A stretch of DNA of 64,000 nucleotides from Saposhnikovia divaricata (Eukaryota; Streptophyta; Magnoliopsida; Apiales; Apiaceae). The stretch spans positions 3,746,803 through 3,810,802 of the forward strand of contig CM071599.1 of assembly GCA_036435485.1 (NCBI GenBank). Direction: 5' to 3'. Below the pieces are notes generated by a model. That model had not been told where the DNA came from and did no database searches. It saw only the letters and a program-made list of their open reading frames with translations. This document shows, one piece after another, positions 40,101 to 55,100 of the stretch. The position numbers were made by a program, and so were the translations under genes. How positions within the stretch are numbered: position 1 is the first letter of the stretch; each line of letters starts with the position of its first letter.

Positions 40101-43100
40101 CATGGGATATTGTTAAAAATCAAGTCGGACCATTTTGTGGATTTTTTTACATATTTTGTTCCTATGGGTTATTGGAATTCAACAAAATTTTACTTGACGC
40201 AGTTCGGACCGGAATCGGAGCTGATATGATCGAAACTCGGTTTTTGGATAATCCTCAAAGGGGCTAGTACATGGGATATTGTTAAAAATCGAGTCGGACC
40301 ATTTTGTGGATATTTTTACATATTTTGTCCCTATGGGTTATTGGAATTCAACCAAATTTTATTTGACGCAGTTCGGACCGGAATCGGAGCAGATATGATC
40401 GAAACTCGGTTTTCGGAAAATTCTAAAAGGGGTTAGTACACGGGATATTGTTAAAAATCAAGTCGGACCATTTTGCGGATATTTTTACATATTTTGTTCC
40501 TATGGGTTATTGGAATTCAACGAAATTTTATTTGACGCAATTCGGACCTGAATCGGAGCTGATATAATCGAAACTCGGTTTTTGGATAATCCTCAAAGGG
40601 GCTAGTACATGGAATATTGTTAAAAATTGAGTCGGACCATTTTGTGGATATTTTTACAAATTTTGTTCCTATGGGTTATTGGAATTCAACGAAATTTTGT
40701 TTGAGGTAGTTCGGACCGGAATCAGAGCTGATATGATCGAAACTCGGTTTTCCGAAAATTCTCAAAGGGGTTAGTACACGGGATATTGTTAAAAATCAAG
40801 TAGGACCATTTTGTAGATATTTTTATATATTTTGTTCATATGGGTTATTAAAATTCAACAAAATTTTATTTGACGTAGTTCGAACCTGAATCGGACCTGA
40901 TATGATTGAAAATCGGTTTTTTGAAAATCCTCAAAGGGGTTAGTACACGAAATATTGTTAAAAAATGGGTCGGACCATTTCATGGACATTTTTACAAATT
41001 TTGTTCCTATGGGTTATTGGGATTCAACAAAATTTTATTTGACGCGTTTCGGACCTGAATCGGAGCTGATATAATCGAAACTCGATTTTCGGATATTCCC
41101 AAAGGGGTTAGTTCACGGGATATTTTTAAAAATTGAGTCGGACCGTTTTGTGGATATTTTTACATATTTTGTTCCTATGGGTTATTGGAATTCGATGAAA
41201 TTTTATTTGGTGCCGTTCGGACCTGAATCGGGGCTGAAATGATCGAAACTCGTTTTTCGGATAATTCTCAAAGGGGTTAGTACATGGGATATTGTTAAAA
41301 ATCAAGTCGGACCATTTTGTGGATTTTTTTACATATTTTGTTCCTATGGGTTATTGGAATTCAACAAAATTTTACTTGACGCAGTTCGGACCGGAATCGG
41401 AGCTGATATGATCGAAACTCGGTTTTTGGATAATCCTCAAAGGGGCTAGTACATGGGATATTGTTAAAAATCGAGTCGGACCATTTTGTGGATATTTTTA
41501 CATATTTTGTCCCTATGGGTTATTGGAATTCAACCAAATTTTATTTGACGCAGTTCGGACCGGAATCGGAGCAGATATGATCGAAACTCGGTTTTCGGAA
41601 AATTCTAAAAGGGGTTAGTACACGGGATATTGTTAAAAATCAAGTCGGACCATTTTGCGGATATTTTTACATATTTTGTTCCTATGGGTTATTGGAATTC
41701 AACGAAATTTTATTTGACGCAATTCGGACCTGAATCGGAGCTGATATAATCGAAACTCGGTTTTTGGATAATCCTCAAAGGGGCTAGTACATGGAATATT
41801 GTTAAAAATTGAGTCGGACCATTTTGTGGATATTTTTACAAATTTTGTTCCTATGGGTTATTGGAATTCAACGAAATTTTGTTTGAGGTAGTTCGGACCG
41901 GAATCAGAGCTGATATGATCGAAACTCGGTTTTCCGAAAATTCTCAAAGGGGTTAGTACACGGGATATTGTTAAAAATCAAGTAGGACCATTTTGTAGAT
42001 ATTTTTATATATTTTGTTCATATGGGTTATTAAAATTCAACAAAATTTTATTTGACGTAGTTCGAACCTGAATCGGACCTGATATGATTGAAAATCGGTT
42101 TTTTGATAATCCTCAAAGGGGTTAGTACACGAAATATTGTTAAAAAATGGGTCGGACCATTTCATGGACATTTTTACAAATTTTGTTCCTATGGGTTATT
42201 GGGATTCAACAAAATTTTATTTGACGCGTTTCGGACCTGAATCGGAGCTGATATAATCGAAACTCGATTTTCGGATATTCCCAAAGGGGTTAGTTCACGG
42301 GATATTTTTAAAAATTGAGTCGGACCGTTTTGTGGATATTTTTACATATTTTGTTCCTATGGGTTATTGGAATTCGATGAAATTTTATTTGGTGCCGTTC
42401 GGACCTGAATCGGGGCTGAAATGATCGAAACTCGTTTTTCGGATAATTCTCAAAGGGGTTAGTACATGGGATATTGTTAAAAATCAAGTCGGACCATTTT
42501 GTGGATTTTTTTACATATTTTGTTCCTATGGGTTATTGGAATTCAACAAAATTTTACTTGACGCAGTTCGGACCGGAATCGGAGCTGATATGATCGAAAC
42601 TCGGTTTTTGGATAATCCTCAAAGGGGCTAGTACATGGGATATTGTTAAAAATCGAGTCGGACCATTTTGTGGATATTTTTACATATTTTGTCCCTATGG
42701 GTTATTGGAATTCAACCAAATTTTATTTGACGCAGTTCGGACCGGAATCGGAGCAGATATGATCGAAACTCGGTTTTCGGAAAATTCTAAAAGGGGTTAG
42801 TACACGGGATATTGTTAAAAATCAAGTCGGACCATTTTGTGGATATTTTTACATATTTTGTTCCTATGGGTTATTGGAATTCAACGAAATTTTATTTGAC
42901 GCAATTCGGACCTGAATCGGAGCTGATATAATCGAAACTCGGTTTTTGGATAATCCTCAAAGGGGCTAGTACATGGAATATTGTTAAAAATTGAGTCGGA
43001 CCATTTTGTGGATATTTTTACAAATTTTGTTCCTATGGGTTATTGGAATTCAACGAAATTTTGTTTGAGGTAGTTCGGACCGGAATCAGAGCTGATATGA

Positions 43101-46100
43101 TCGAAACTCGGTTTTCCGAAAATTCTCAAAGGGGTTAGTACACGGGATATTGTTAAAAATCAAGTAGGACCATTTTGTAGATATTTTTATATATTTTGTT
43201 CATATGGGTTATTAAAATTCAACAAAATTTTATTTGACGTAGTTCGAACCTGAATCGGACCTGATATGATTGAAAATCGGTTTTTTGATAATCCTCAAAG
43301 GGGTTAGTACACGAAATATTGTTAAAAAATGGGTCGGACCATTTCATGGACATTTTTACAAATTTTGTTCCTATGGGTTATTGGGATTCAACAAAATTTT
43401 ATTTGACGCGTTTCGGACCTGAATCGGAGCTGATATAATCGAAACTCGATTTTCGGATATTCCCAAAGGGGTTAGTTCACGGGATATTTTTAAAAATTGA
43501 GTCGGACCGTTTTGTGGATATTTTTACATATTTTGTTCCTATGGGTTATTGGAATTCGATGAAATTTTATTTGGTGCCGTTCGGACCTGAATCGGGGCTG
43601 AAATGATCGAAACTCGTTTTTCGGATAATTCTCAAAGGGGTTAGTACATGGGATATTGTTAAAAATCAAGTCGGACCATTTTGTGGATTTTTTTACATAT
43701 TTTGTTCCTATGGGTTATTGGAATTCAACAAAATTTTACTTGACGCAGTTCGGACCGGAATCGGAGCTGATATGATCGAAACTCGGTTTTTGGATAATCC
43801 TCAAAGGGGCTAGTACATGGGATATTGTTAAAAATCGAGTCGGACCATTTTGTGGATATTTTTACATATTTTGTCCCTATGGGTTATTGGAATTCAACCA
43901 AATTTTATTTGACGCAGTTCGGACCGGAATCGGAGCAGATATGATCGAAACTCGGTTTTCGGAAAATTCTAAAAGGGGTTAGCACACGGGATATTGTTAA
44001 AAATCAAGTCGGACCATTTTGCGGATATTTTTACATATTTTGTTCCTATGGGTTATTGGAATTCAACGAAATTTTATTTGACGCAATTCGGACCTGAATC
44101 GGAGCTGATATAATCGAAACTCGGTTTTTGGATAATCCTCAAAGGGGCTAGTACATGGAATATTGTTAAAAATTGAGTCGGACCATTTTGTGGATATTTT
44201 TACAAATTTTGTTCCTATGGGTTATTGGAATTCAACGAAATTTTGTTTGAGGTAGTTCGGACCGGAATCAGAGCTGATATGATCGAAACTCGGTTTTCCG
44301 AAAATTCTCAAAGGGGTTAGTACACGGGATATTGTTAAAAATCAAGTAGGACCATTTTGTAGATATTTTTATATATTTTGTTCATATGGGTTATTAAAAT
44401 TCAACAAAATTTTATTTGACGTAGTTCGAACCTGAATCGGACCTGATATGATTGAAAATCGGTTTTTTGATAATCCTCAAAGGGGTTAGTACACGAAATA
44501 TTGTTAAAAAATGGGTCGGACCATTTCATGGACATTTTTACAAATTTTGTTCCTATGGGTTATTGGGATTCAACAAAATTTTATTTGACGCGTTTCGGAC
44601 CTGAATCGGAGCTGATATAATCGAAACTCGATTTTCGGATATTCCCAAAGGGGTTAGTTCACGGGATATTTTTAAAAATTGAGTCGGACCGTTTTGTGGA
44701 TATTTTTACATATTTTGTTCCTATGGGTTATTGGAATTCGATGAAATTTTATTTGGTGCCGTTCGGACCTGAATCGGGGCTGAAATGATCGAAACTCGTT
44801 TTTCGGATAATTCTCAAAGGGGTTAGTACATGGGATATTGTTAAAAATCAAGTCGGACCATTTTGTGGATTTTTTTACATATTTTGTTCCTATGGGTTAT
44901 TGGAATTCAACAAAATTTTACTTGACGCAGTTCGGACCGGAATCGGAGCTGATATGATCGAAACTCGGTTTTTGGATAATCCTCAAAGGGGCTAGTACAT
45001 GGGATATTGTTAAAAATCGAGTCGGACCATTTTGTGGATATTTTTACATATTTTGTCCCTATGGGTTATTGGAATTCAACCAAATTTTATTTGACGCAGT
45101 TCGGACCGGAATCGGAGCAGATATGATCGAAACTCGGTTTTCGGAAAATTCTAAAAGGGGTTAGTACACGGGATATTGTTAAAAATCAAGTCGGACCATT
45201 TTGCGGATATTTTTACATATTTTGTTCCTATGGGTTATTGGAATTCAACGAAATTTTATTTGACGCAATTCGGACCTGAATCGGAGCTGATATAATCGAA
45301 ACTCGGTTTTTGGATAATCCTCAAAGGGGCTAGTACATGGAATATTGTTAAAAATTGAGTCGGACCATTTTGTGGATATTTTTACAAATTTTGTTCCTAT
45401 GGGTTATTGGAATTCAACGAAATTTTGTTTGAGGTAGTTCGGACCGGAATCAGAGCTGATATGATCGAAACTCGGTTTTCCGAAAATTCTCAAAGGGGTT
45501 AGTACACGGGATATTGTTAAAAATCAAGTAGGACCATTTTGTAGATATTTTTATATATTTTGTTCATATGGGTTATTAAAATTCAACAAAATTTTATTTG
45601 ACGTACTTCGAACCTGAATCGGACCTGATATGATTGAAAATCGGTTTTTTGATAATCCTCAAAGGGGTTAGTACACGAAATATTGTTAAAAAATGGGTCG
45701 GACCATTTCATGGACATTTTTACAAATTTTGTTCCTATGGGTTATTGGGATTCAACAAAATTTTATTTGACGCGTTTCGGACCTGAATCGGAGCTGATAT
45801 AATCGAAACTCGATTTTCGGATATTCCCAAAGGGGTTAGTTCACGGGATATTTTTAAAAATTGAGTCGGACCGTTTTGTGGATATTTTTACATATTTTGT
45901 TCCTATGGGTTATTGGAATTCAATGAAATTTTATTTGGTGCCGTTCGGACCTGAATCGGGGCTGAAATGATCGAAACTCGTTTTTCGGATAATTCTCAAA
46001 GGGGTTAGTACATGGGATATTGTTAAAAATCAAGTCGGACCATTTTGTGGATTTTTTTACATATTTTGTTCCTATGGGTTATTGGAATTCAACAAAATTT

Positions 46101-49100
46101 TACTTGACGCAGTTCGGACCGGAATCGGAGCTGATATGATCGAAACTCGGTTTTTGGATAATCCTCAAAGGGGCTAGTACATGGGATATTGTTAAAAATC
46201 GAGTCGGACCATTTTGTGGATATTTTTACATATTTTGTCCCTATGGGTTATTGGAATTCAACCAAATTTTATTTGACGCAGTTCGGACCGGAATCGGAGC
46301 AGATATGATCGAAACTCGGTTTTCGGAAAATTCTAAAAGGGGTTAGTACACGGGATATTGTTAAAAATCAAGTCGGACCATTTTGCGGATATTTTTACAT
46401 ATTTTGTTCCTATGGGTTATTGGAATTCAACGAAATTTTATTTGACGCAATTCGGACCTGAATCGGAGCTGATATAATCGAAACTCGGTTTTTGGATAAT
46501 CCTCAAAGGGGCTAGTACATGGAATATTGTTAAAAATTGAGTCGGACCATTTTGTGGATATTTTTACAAATTTTGTTCCTATGGGTTATTGGAATTCAAC
46601 GAAATTTTGTTTGAGGTAGTTCGGACCGGAATCAGAGCTGATATGATCGAAACTCGGTTTTCCGAAAATTCTCAAAGGGGTTAGTACACGGGATATTGTT
46701 AAAAATCAAGTAGGACCATTTTGTAGATATTTTTATATATTTTGTTCATATGGGTTATTAAAATTCAACAAAATTTTATTTGACGTACTTCGAACCTGAA
46801 TCGGACCTGATATGATTGAAAATCGGTTTTTTGATAATCCTCAAAGGGGTTAGTACACGAAATATTGTTAAAAAATGGGTCGGACCATTTCATGGACATT
46901 TTTACAAATTTTGTTCCTATGGGTTATTGGGATTCAACAAAATTTTATTTGACGCGTTTCGGACCTGAATCGGAGCTGATATAATCGAAACTCGATTTTC
47001 GGATATTCCCAAAGGGGTTAGTTCACGGGATATTTTTAAAAATTGAGTCGGACCGTTTTGTGGATATTTTTACATATTTTGTTCCTATGGGTTATTGGAA
47101 TTCAATGAAATTTTATTTGGTGCCGTTCGGACCTGAATCGGGGCTGAAATGATCGAAACTCGTTTTTCGGATAATTCTCAAAGGGGTTAGTACATGGGAT
47201 ATTGTTAAAAATCAAGTCGGACCATTTTGTGGATTTTTTTACATATTTTGTTCCTATGGGTTATTGGAATTCAACAAAATTTTACTTGACGCAGTTCGGA
47301 CCGGAATCGGAGCTGATATGATCGAAACTCGGTTTTTGGATAATCCTCAAAGGGGCTAGTACATGGGATATTGTTAAAAATCGAGTCGGACCATTTTGTG
47401 GATATTTTTACATATTTTGTCCCTATGGGTTATTGGAATTCAACCAAATTTTATTTGACGCAGTTCGGACCGGAATCGGAGCAGATATGATCGAAACTCG
47501 GTTTTCGGAAAATTCTAAAAGGGGTTAGTACACGGGATATTGTTAAAAATCAAGTCGGACCATTTTGCGGATATTTTTACATATTTTGTTCCTATGGGTT
47601 ATTGGAATTCAACGAAATTTTATTTGACGCAATTCGGACCTGAATCGGAGCTGATATAATCGAAACTCGGTTTTTGGATAATCCTCAAAGGGGCTAGTAC
47701 ATGGAATATTGTTAAAAATTGAGTCGGACCATTTTGTGGATATTTTTACAAATTTTGTTCCTATGGGTTATTGGAATTCAACGAAATTTTGTTTGAGGTA
47801 GTTCGGACCGGAATCAGAGCTGATATGATCGAAACTCGGTTTTCCGAAAATTCTCAAAGGGGTTAGTACACGGGATATTGTTAAAAATCAAGTAGGACCA
47901 TTTTGTAGATATTTTTATATATTTTGTTCATATGGGTTATTAAAATTCAACAAAATTTTATTTGACGTAGTTCGAACCTGAATCGGACCTGATATGATTG
48001 AAAATCGGTTTTTTGATAATCCTCAAAGGGGTTAGTACACGAAATATTGTTAAAAAATGGGTCGGACCATTTCATGGACATTTTTACAAATTTTGTTCCT
48101 ATGGGTTATTGGGATTCAACAAAATTTTATTTGACGCGTTTCGGACCTGAATCGGAGCTGATATAATCGAAACTCGATTTTCGGATATTCCCAAAGGGGT
48201 TAGTTCACGGGATATTGTTAAAAATTGAGTCGGACCGTTTTGTGGATATTTTTACATATTTTGTTCCTATGGGTTATTGGAATTCAATGAAATTTTATTT
48301 GGTGCCGTTCGGACCTGAATCGGGGCTGAAATGATCGAAACTCGTTTTTCGGATAATTCTCAAAGGGGTTAGTACAAGGGATATTGTTAAAAATCAAGTC
48401 GGACCATTTTGTGGATTTTTTTACATATTTTGTTCCTATAGGTTATTGGAATTCAACAAAATTTTACTTGACGCAGTTCGGACCGGAATCGGAGCTGATA
48501 TGATCGAAACTCGGTTTTTGGATAATCCTCAAAGGGGCTAGTACATGGGATATTGTTAAAAATCGAGTCGGACCATTTTGTGGATATTTTTACATATTTT
48601 GTCCCTATGGATTATTGGAATTCAACCAAATTTTATTTGACGCAGTTCGGACCGGAATCGGAGCAGATATGATCGAAACTCGGTTTTCGGAAAATTCTAA
48701 AAGGGGTTAGTACACGGGATATTGTTAAAAATCAAGTCGGACCATTTTGCGGATATTTTTACATATTTTGTTCCTATGGGTTATTGGAATTCAACGAAAT
48801 TTTATTTGACGCAATTCGGACCTGAATCGGAGCTGATATAATCGAAACTCGGTTTTTGGATAATCCTCAAAGGGGCTAGTACATGGAATATTGTTAAAAA
48901 TTGAGTCGGACCATTTTGTGGATATTTTTACAAATTTTGTTCCTATGGGTTATTGGAATTCAACGAAATTTTGTTTGAGGTAGTTCGGACCGGAATCAGA
49001 GCTGATATGATCGAAACTCGGTTTTCCGAAAATTCTCAAAGGGGTTAGTACACGGGATATTGTTAAAAATCAAGTAGGACCATTTTGTAGATATTTTTAT

Positions 49101-52100
49101 ATATTTTGTTCATATGGGTTATTAAAATTCAACAAAATTTTATTTGACGTAGTTCGAACCTGAATCGGACCTGATATGATTGAAAATCGGTTTTTTGATA
49201 ATCCTCAAAGGGGTTAGTACACGAAATATTGTTAAAAAATGGGTCGGACCATTTCATGGACATTTTTACAAATTTTGTTCCTATGGGTTATTGGGATTCA
49301 ACAAAATTTTATTTGACGCGTTTCGGACCTGAATCGGAGCTGATATAATCGAAACTCGATTTTCGGATATTCCCAAAGGGGTTAGTTCACGGGATATTTT
49401 TAAAAATTGAGTCGGACCGTTTTGTGGATATTTTTACATATTTTGTTCCTATGGGTTATTGGAATTCGATGAAATTTTATTTGGTGCCGTTCGGACCTGA
49501 ATCGGGGCTGAAATGATCGAAACTCGTTTTTCGGATAATTCTCAAAGGGGTTAGTACATGGGATATTGTTAAAAATCAAGTCGGACCATTTTGTGGATTT
49601 TTTTACATATTTTGTTCCTATGGGTTATTGGAATTCAACAAAATTTTACTTGACGCAGTTCGGACCGGAATCGGAGCTGATATGATCGAAACTCGGTTTT
49701 TGGATAATCCTCAAAGGGGCTAGTACATGGGATATTGTTAAAAATCGAGTCGGACCATTTTGTGGATATTTTTACATATTTTGTCCCTATGGGTTATTGG
49801 AATTCAACCAAATTTTATTTGACGCAGTTCGGACCGGAATCGGAGCAGATATGATCGAAACTCGGTTTTCGGAAAATTCTAAAAGGGGTTAGTACACGGG
49901 ATATTGTTAAAAATCAAGTCGGACCATTTTGCGGATATTTTTACATATTTTGTTCCTATGGGTTATTGGAATTCAACGAAATTTTATTTGACGCAATTCG
50001 GACCTGAATCGGAGCTGATATAATCGAAACTCGGTTTTTGGATAATCCTCAAAGGGGCTAGTACATGGAATATTGTTAAAAATTGAGTCGGACCATTTTG
50101 TGGATATTTTTACAAATTTTGTTCCTATGGGTTATTGGAATTCAACGAAATTTTGTTTGAGGTAGTTCGGACCGGAATCAGAGCTGATATGATCGAAACT
50201 CGGTTTTCCGAAAATTCTCAAAGGGGTTAGTACACGGGATATTGTTAAAAATCAAGTAGGACCATTTTGTAGATATTTTTATATATTTTGTTCATATGGG
50301 TTATTAAAATTCAACAAAATTTTATTTGACGTAGTTCGAACCTGAATCGGACCTGATATGATTGAAAATCGGTTTTTTGATAATCCTCAAAGGGGTTAGT
50401 ACACGAAATATTGTTAAAAAATGGGTCGGACCATTTCATGGACATTTTTACAAATTTTGTTCCTATGGGTTATTGGGATTCAACAAAATTTTATTTGACG
50501 CGTTTCGGACCTGAATCGGAGCTGATATAATCGAAACTCGATTTTCGGATATTCCCAAAGGGGTTAGTTCACGGGATATTTTTAAAAATTGAGTCGGACC
50601 GTTTTGTGGATATTTTTACATATTTTGTTCCTATGGGTTATTGGAATTCAATGAAATTTTATTTGGTGCCGTTCGGACCTGAATCGGGGCTGAAATGATC
50701 GAAACTCGTTTTTCGGATAATTCTCAAAGGGGTTAGTACATGGGATATTGTTAAAAATCAAGTCGGACCATTTTGTGGATTTTTTTACATATTTTGTTCC
50801 TATGGGTTATTGGAATTCAACAAAATTTTACTTGACGCAGTTCGGACCGGAATCGGAGCTGATATGATCGAAACTCGGTTTTTGGATAATCCTCAAAGGG
50901 GCTAGTACATGGGATATTGTTAAAAATCGAGTCGGACCATTTTGTGGATATTTTTACATATTTTGTCCCTATGGGTTATTGGAATTCAACCAAATTTTAT
51001 TTGACGCAGTTCGGACCGGAATCGGAGCAGATATGATCGAAACTCGGTTTTCGGAAAATTCTAAAAGGGGTTAGTACACGGGATATTGTTAAAAATCAAG
51101 TCGGACCATTTTGCGGATATTTTTACATATTTTGTTCCTATGGGTTATTGGAATTCAACGAAATTTTATTTGACGCAATTCGGACCTGAATCGGAGCTGA
51201 TATAATCGAAACTCGGTTTTTGGATAATCCTCAAAGGGGCTAGTACATGGAATATTGTTAAAAATTGAGTCGGACCATTTTGTGGATATTTTTACAAATT
51301 TTGTTCCTATGGGTTATTGGAATTCAACGAAATTTTGTTTGAGGTAGTTCGGACCGGAATCAGAGCTGATATGATCGAAACTCGGTTTTCCGAAAATTCT
51401 CAAAGGGGTTAGTACACGGGATATTGTTAAAAATCAAGTAGGACCATTTTGTAGATATTTTTATATATTTTGTTCATATGGGTTATTAAAATTCAACAAA
51501 ATTTTATTTGACGTAGTTCGAACCTGAATCGGACCTGATATGATTGAAAATCGGTTTTTTGATAATCCTCAAAGGGGTTAGTACACGAAATATTGTTAAA
51601 AAATGGGTCGGACCATTTCATGGACATTTTTACAAATTTTGTTCCTATGGGTTATTGGGATTCAACAAAATTTTATTTGACGCGTTTCGGACCTGAATCG
51701 GAGCTGATATAATCGAAACTCGATTTTCGGATATTCCCAAAGGGGTTAGTTCACGGGATATTGTTAAAAATTGAGTCGGACCGTTTTGTGGATATTTTTA
51801 CATATTTTGTTCCTATGGGTTATTGGAATTCAATGAAATTTTATTTGGTGCCGTTCGGACCTGAATCGGGGCTGAAATGATCGAAACTCGTTTTTCGGAT
51901 AATTCTCAAAGGGGTTAGTACATGGGATATTGTTAAAAATCAAGTCGGACCATTTTGTGGATTTTTTTTACATATTTTGTTCCTATGGGTTATTGGAATT
52001 CAACAAAATTTTACTTGACGCAGTTCGGACCGGAATCGGAGCTGATATGATCGAAACTCGGTTTTTGGATAATCCTCAAAGGGGCTAGTACATGGGATAT

Positions 52101-55100
52101 TGTTAAAAATCGAGTCGGACCATTTTGTGGATATTTTTACATATTTTGTCCCTATGGGTTATTGGAATTCAACCAAATTTTATTTGACGCAGTTCGGACC
52201 GGAATCGGAGCAGATATGATCGAAACTCGGTTTTCGGAAAATTCTAAAAGGGGTTAGTACACGGGATATTGTTAAAAATCAAGTCGGACCATTTTGTGGA
52301 TATTTTTACATATTTTGTTCCTATGGGTTATTGGAATTCAACGAAATTTTATTTGACGCAATTCGGACCTGAATCGGAGCTGATATAATCGAAACTCGGT
52401 TTTTGGATAATCCTCAAAGGGGCTAGTACATGGAATATTGTTAAAAATTGAGTCGGACCATTTTGTGGATATTTTTACAAATTTTGTTCCTATGGGTTAT
52501 TGGAATTCAACGAAATTTTGTTTGAGGTAGTTCGGACCGGAATCAGAGCTGATATGATCGAAACTCCGTTTTCCGAAAATTCTCAAAGGGGTTAGTACAC
52601 GGGATATTGTTAAAAATCAAGTAGGACCATTTTGTAGATATTTTTATATATTTTGTTCATATGGGTTATTAAAATTCAACAAAATTTTATTTGACGTAGT
52701 TCGAACCTGAATCGGACCTGATATGATTGAAAATCGGTTTTTTGATAATCCTCAAAGGGGTTAGTACACGAAATATTGTTAAAAAATGGGTCGGACCATT
52801 TCATGGACATTTTTACAAATTTTGTTCCTATGGGTTATTGGGATTCAACAAAATTTTATTTGACGCGTTTCGGACCTGAATCGGAGCTGATATAATCGAA
52901 ACTCGATTTTCGGATATTCCCAAAGGGGTTAGTTCACGGGATATTGTTAAAAATTGAGTCGGACCGTTTTGTGGATATTTTTACATATTTTGTTCCTATG
53001 GGTTATTGGAATTCAATGAAATTTTATTTGGTGCCGTTCGGACCTGAATCGGGGCTGAAATGATCGAAACTCGTTTTTCGGATAATTCTCAAAGGGGTTA
53101 GTACATGGGATATTGTTAAAAATCAAGTCGGACCATTTTGTGGATTTTTTTTACATATTTTGTTCCTATGGGTTATTGGAATTCAACAAAATTTTACTTG
53201 ACGCAGTTCGGACCGGAATCGGAGCTGATATGATCGAAACTCGGTTTTTGGATAATCCTCAAAGGGGCTAGTACATGGGATATTGTTAAAAATCGAGTCG
53301 GACCATTTTGTGGATATTTTTACATATTTTGTCCCTATGGGTTATTGGAATTCAACCAAATTTTATTTGACGCAGTTCGGACCGGAATCGGAGCAGATAT
53401 GATCGAAACTCGGTTTTCGGAAAATTCTAAAAGGGGTTAGTACACGGGATATTGTTAAAAATCAAGTCGGACCATTTTGTGGATATTTTTACATATTTTG
53501 TTCCTATGGGTTATTGGAATTCAACGAAATTTTATTTGACGCAATTCGGACCTGAATCGGAGCTGATATAATCGAAACTCGGTTTTTGGATAATCCTCAA
53601 AGGGGCTAGTACATGGAATATTGTTAAAAATTGAGTCGGACCATTTTGTGGATATTTTTACAAATTTTGTTCCTATGGGTTATTGGAATTCAACGAAATT
53701 TTGTTTGAGGTAGTTCGGACCGGAATCAGAGCTGATATGATCGAAACTCCGTTTTCCGAAAATTCTCAAAGGGGTTAGTACACGGGATATTGTTAAAAAT
53801 CAAGTAGGACCATTTTGTAGATATTTTTATATATTTTGTTCATATGGGTTATTAAAATTCAACAAAATTTTATTTGACGTAGTTCGAACCTGAATCGGAC
53901 CTGATATGATTGAAAATCGGTTTTTTGATAATCCTCAAAGGGGTTAGTACACGAAATATTGTTAAAAAATGGGTCGGACCATTTCATGGACATTTTTACA
54001 AATTTTGTTCCTATGGGTTATTGGGATTCAACAAAATTTTATTTGACGCGTTTCGGACCTGAATCGGAGCTGATATAATCGAAACTCGATTTTCGGATAT
54101 TCCCAAAGGGGTTAGTTCACGGGATATTGTTAAAAATTGAGTCGGACCGTTTTGTGGATATTTTTACATATTTTGTTCCTATGGGTTATTGGAATTCAAT
54201 GAAATTTTATTTGGTGCCGTTCGGACCTGAATCGGGGCTGAAATGATCGAAACTCGTTTTTCGGATAATTCTCAAAGGGGTTAGTACATGGGATATTGTT
54301 AAAAATCAAGTCGGACCATTTTGTGGATTTTTTTTACATATTTTGTTCCTATGGGTTATTGGAATTCAACAAAATTTTACTTGACGCAGTTCGGACCGGA
54401 ATCGGAGCTGATATGATCGAAACTCGGTTTTTGGATAATCCTCAAAGGGGCTAGTACATGGGATATTGTTAAAAATCGAGTCGGACCATTTTGTGGATAT
54501 TTTTACATATTTTGTCCCTATGGGTTATTGGAATTCAACCAAATTTTATTTGACGCAGTTCGGACCGGAATCGGAGCAGATATGATCGAAACTCGGTTTT
54601 CGGAAAATTCTAAAAGGGGTTAGTACACGGGATATTGTTAAAAATCAAGTCGGACCATTTTGTGGATATTTTTACATATTTTGTTCCTATGGGTTATTGG
54701 AATTCAACGAAATTTTATTTGACGCAATTCGGACCTGAATCGGAGCTGATATAATCGAAACTCGGTTTTTGGATAATCCTCAAAGGGGCTAGTACATGGA
54801 ATATTGTTAAAAATTGAGTCGGACCATTTTGTGGATATTTTTACAAATTTTGTTCCTATGGGTTATTGGAATTCAACGAAATTTTGTTTGAGGTAGTTCG
54901 GACCGGAATCAGAGCTGATATGATCGAAACTCGGTTTTCCGAAAATTCTCAAAGGGGTTAGTACACGGGATATTGTTAAAAATCAAGTAGGACCATTTTG
55001 TAGATATTTTTATATATTTTGTTCATATGGGTTATTAAAATTCAACAAAATATTATTTGACGTAGTTCGAACCAGAATCGGACCTCATATGATTGAAAAT

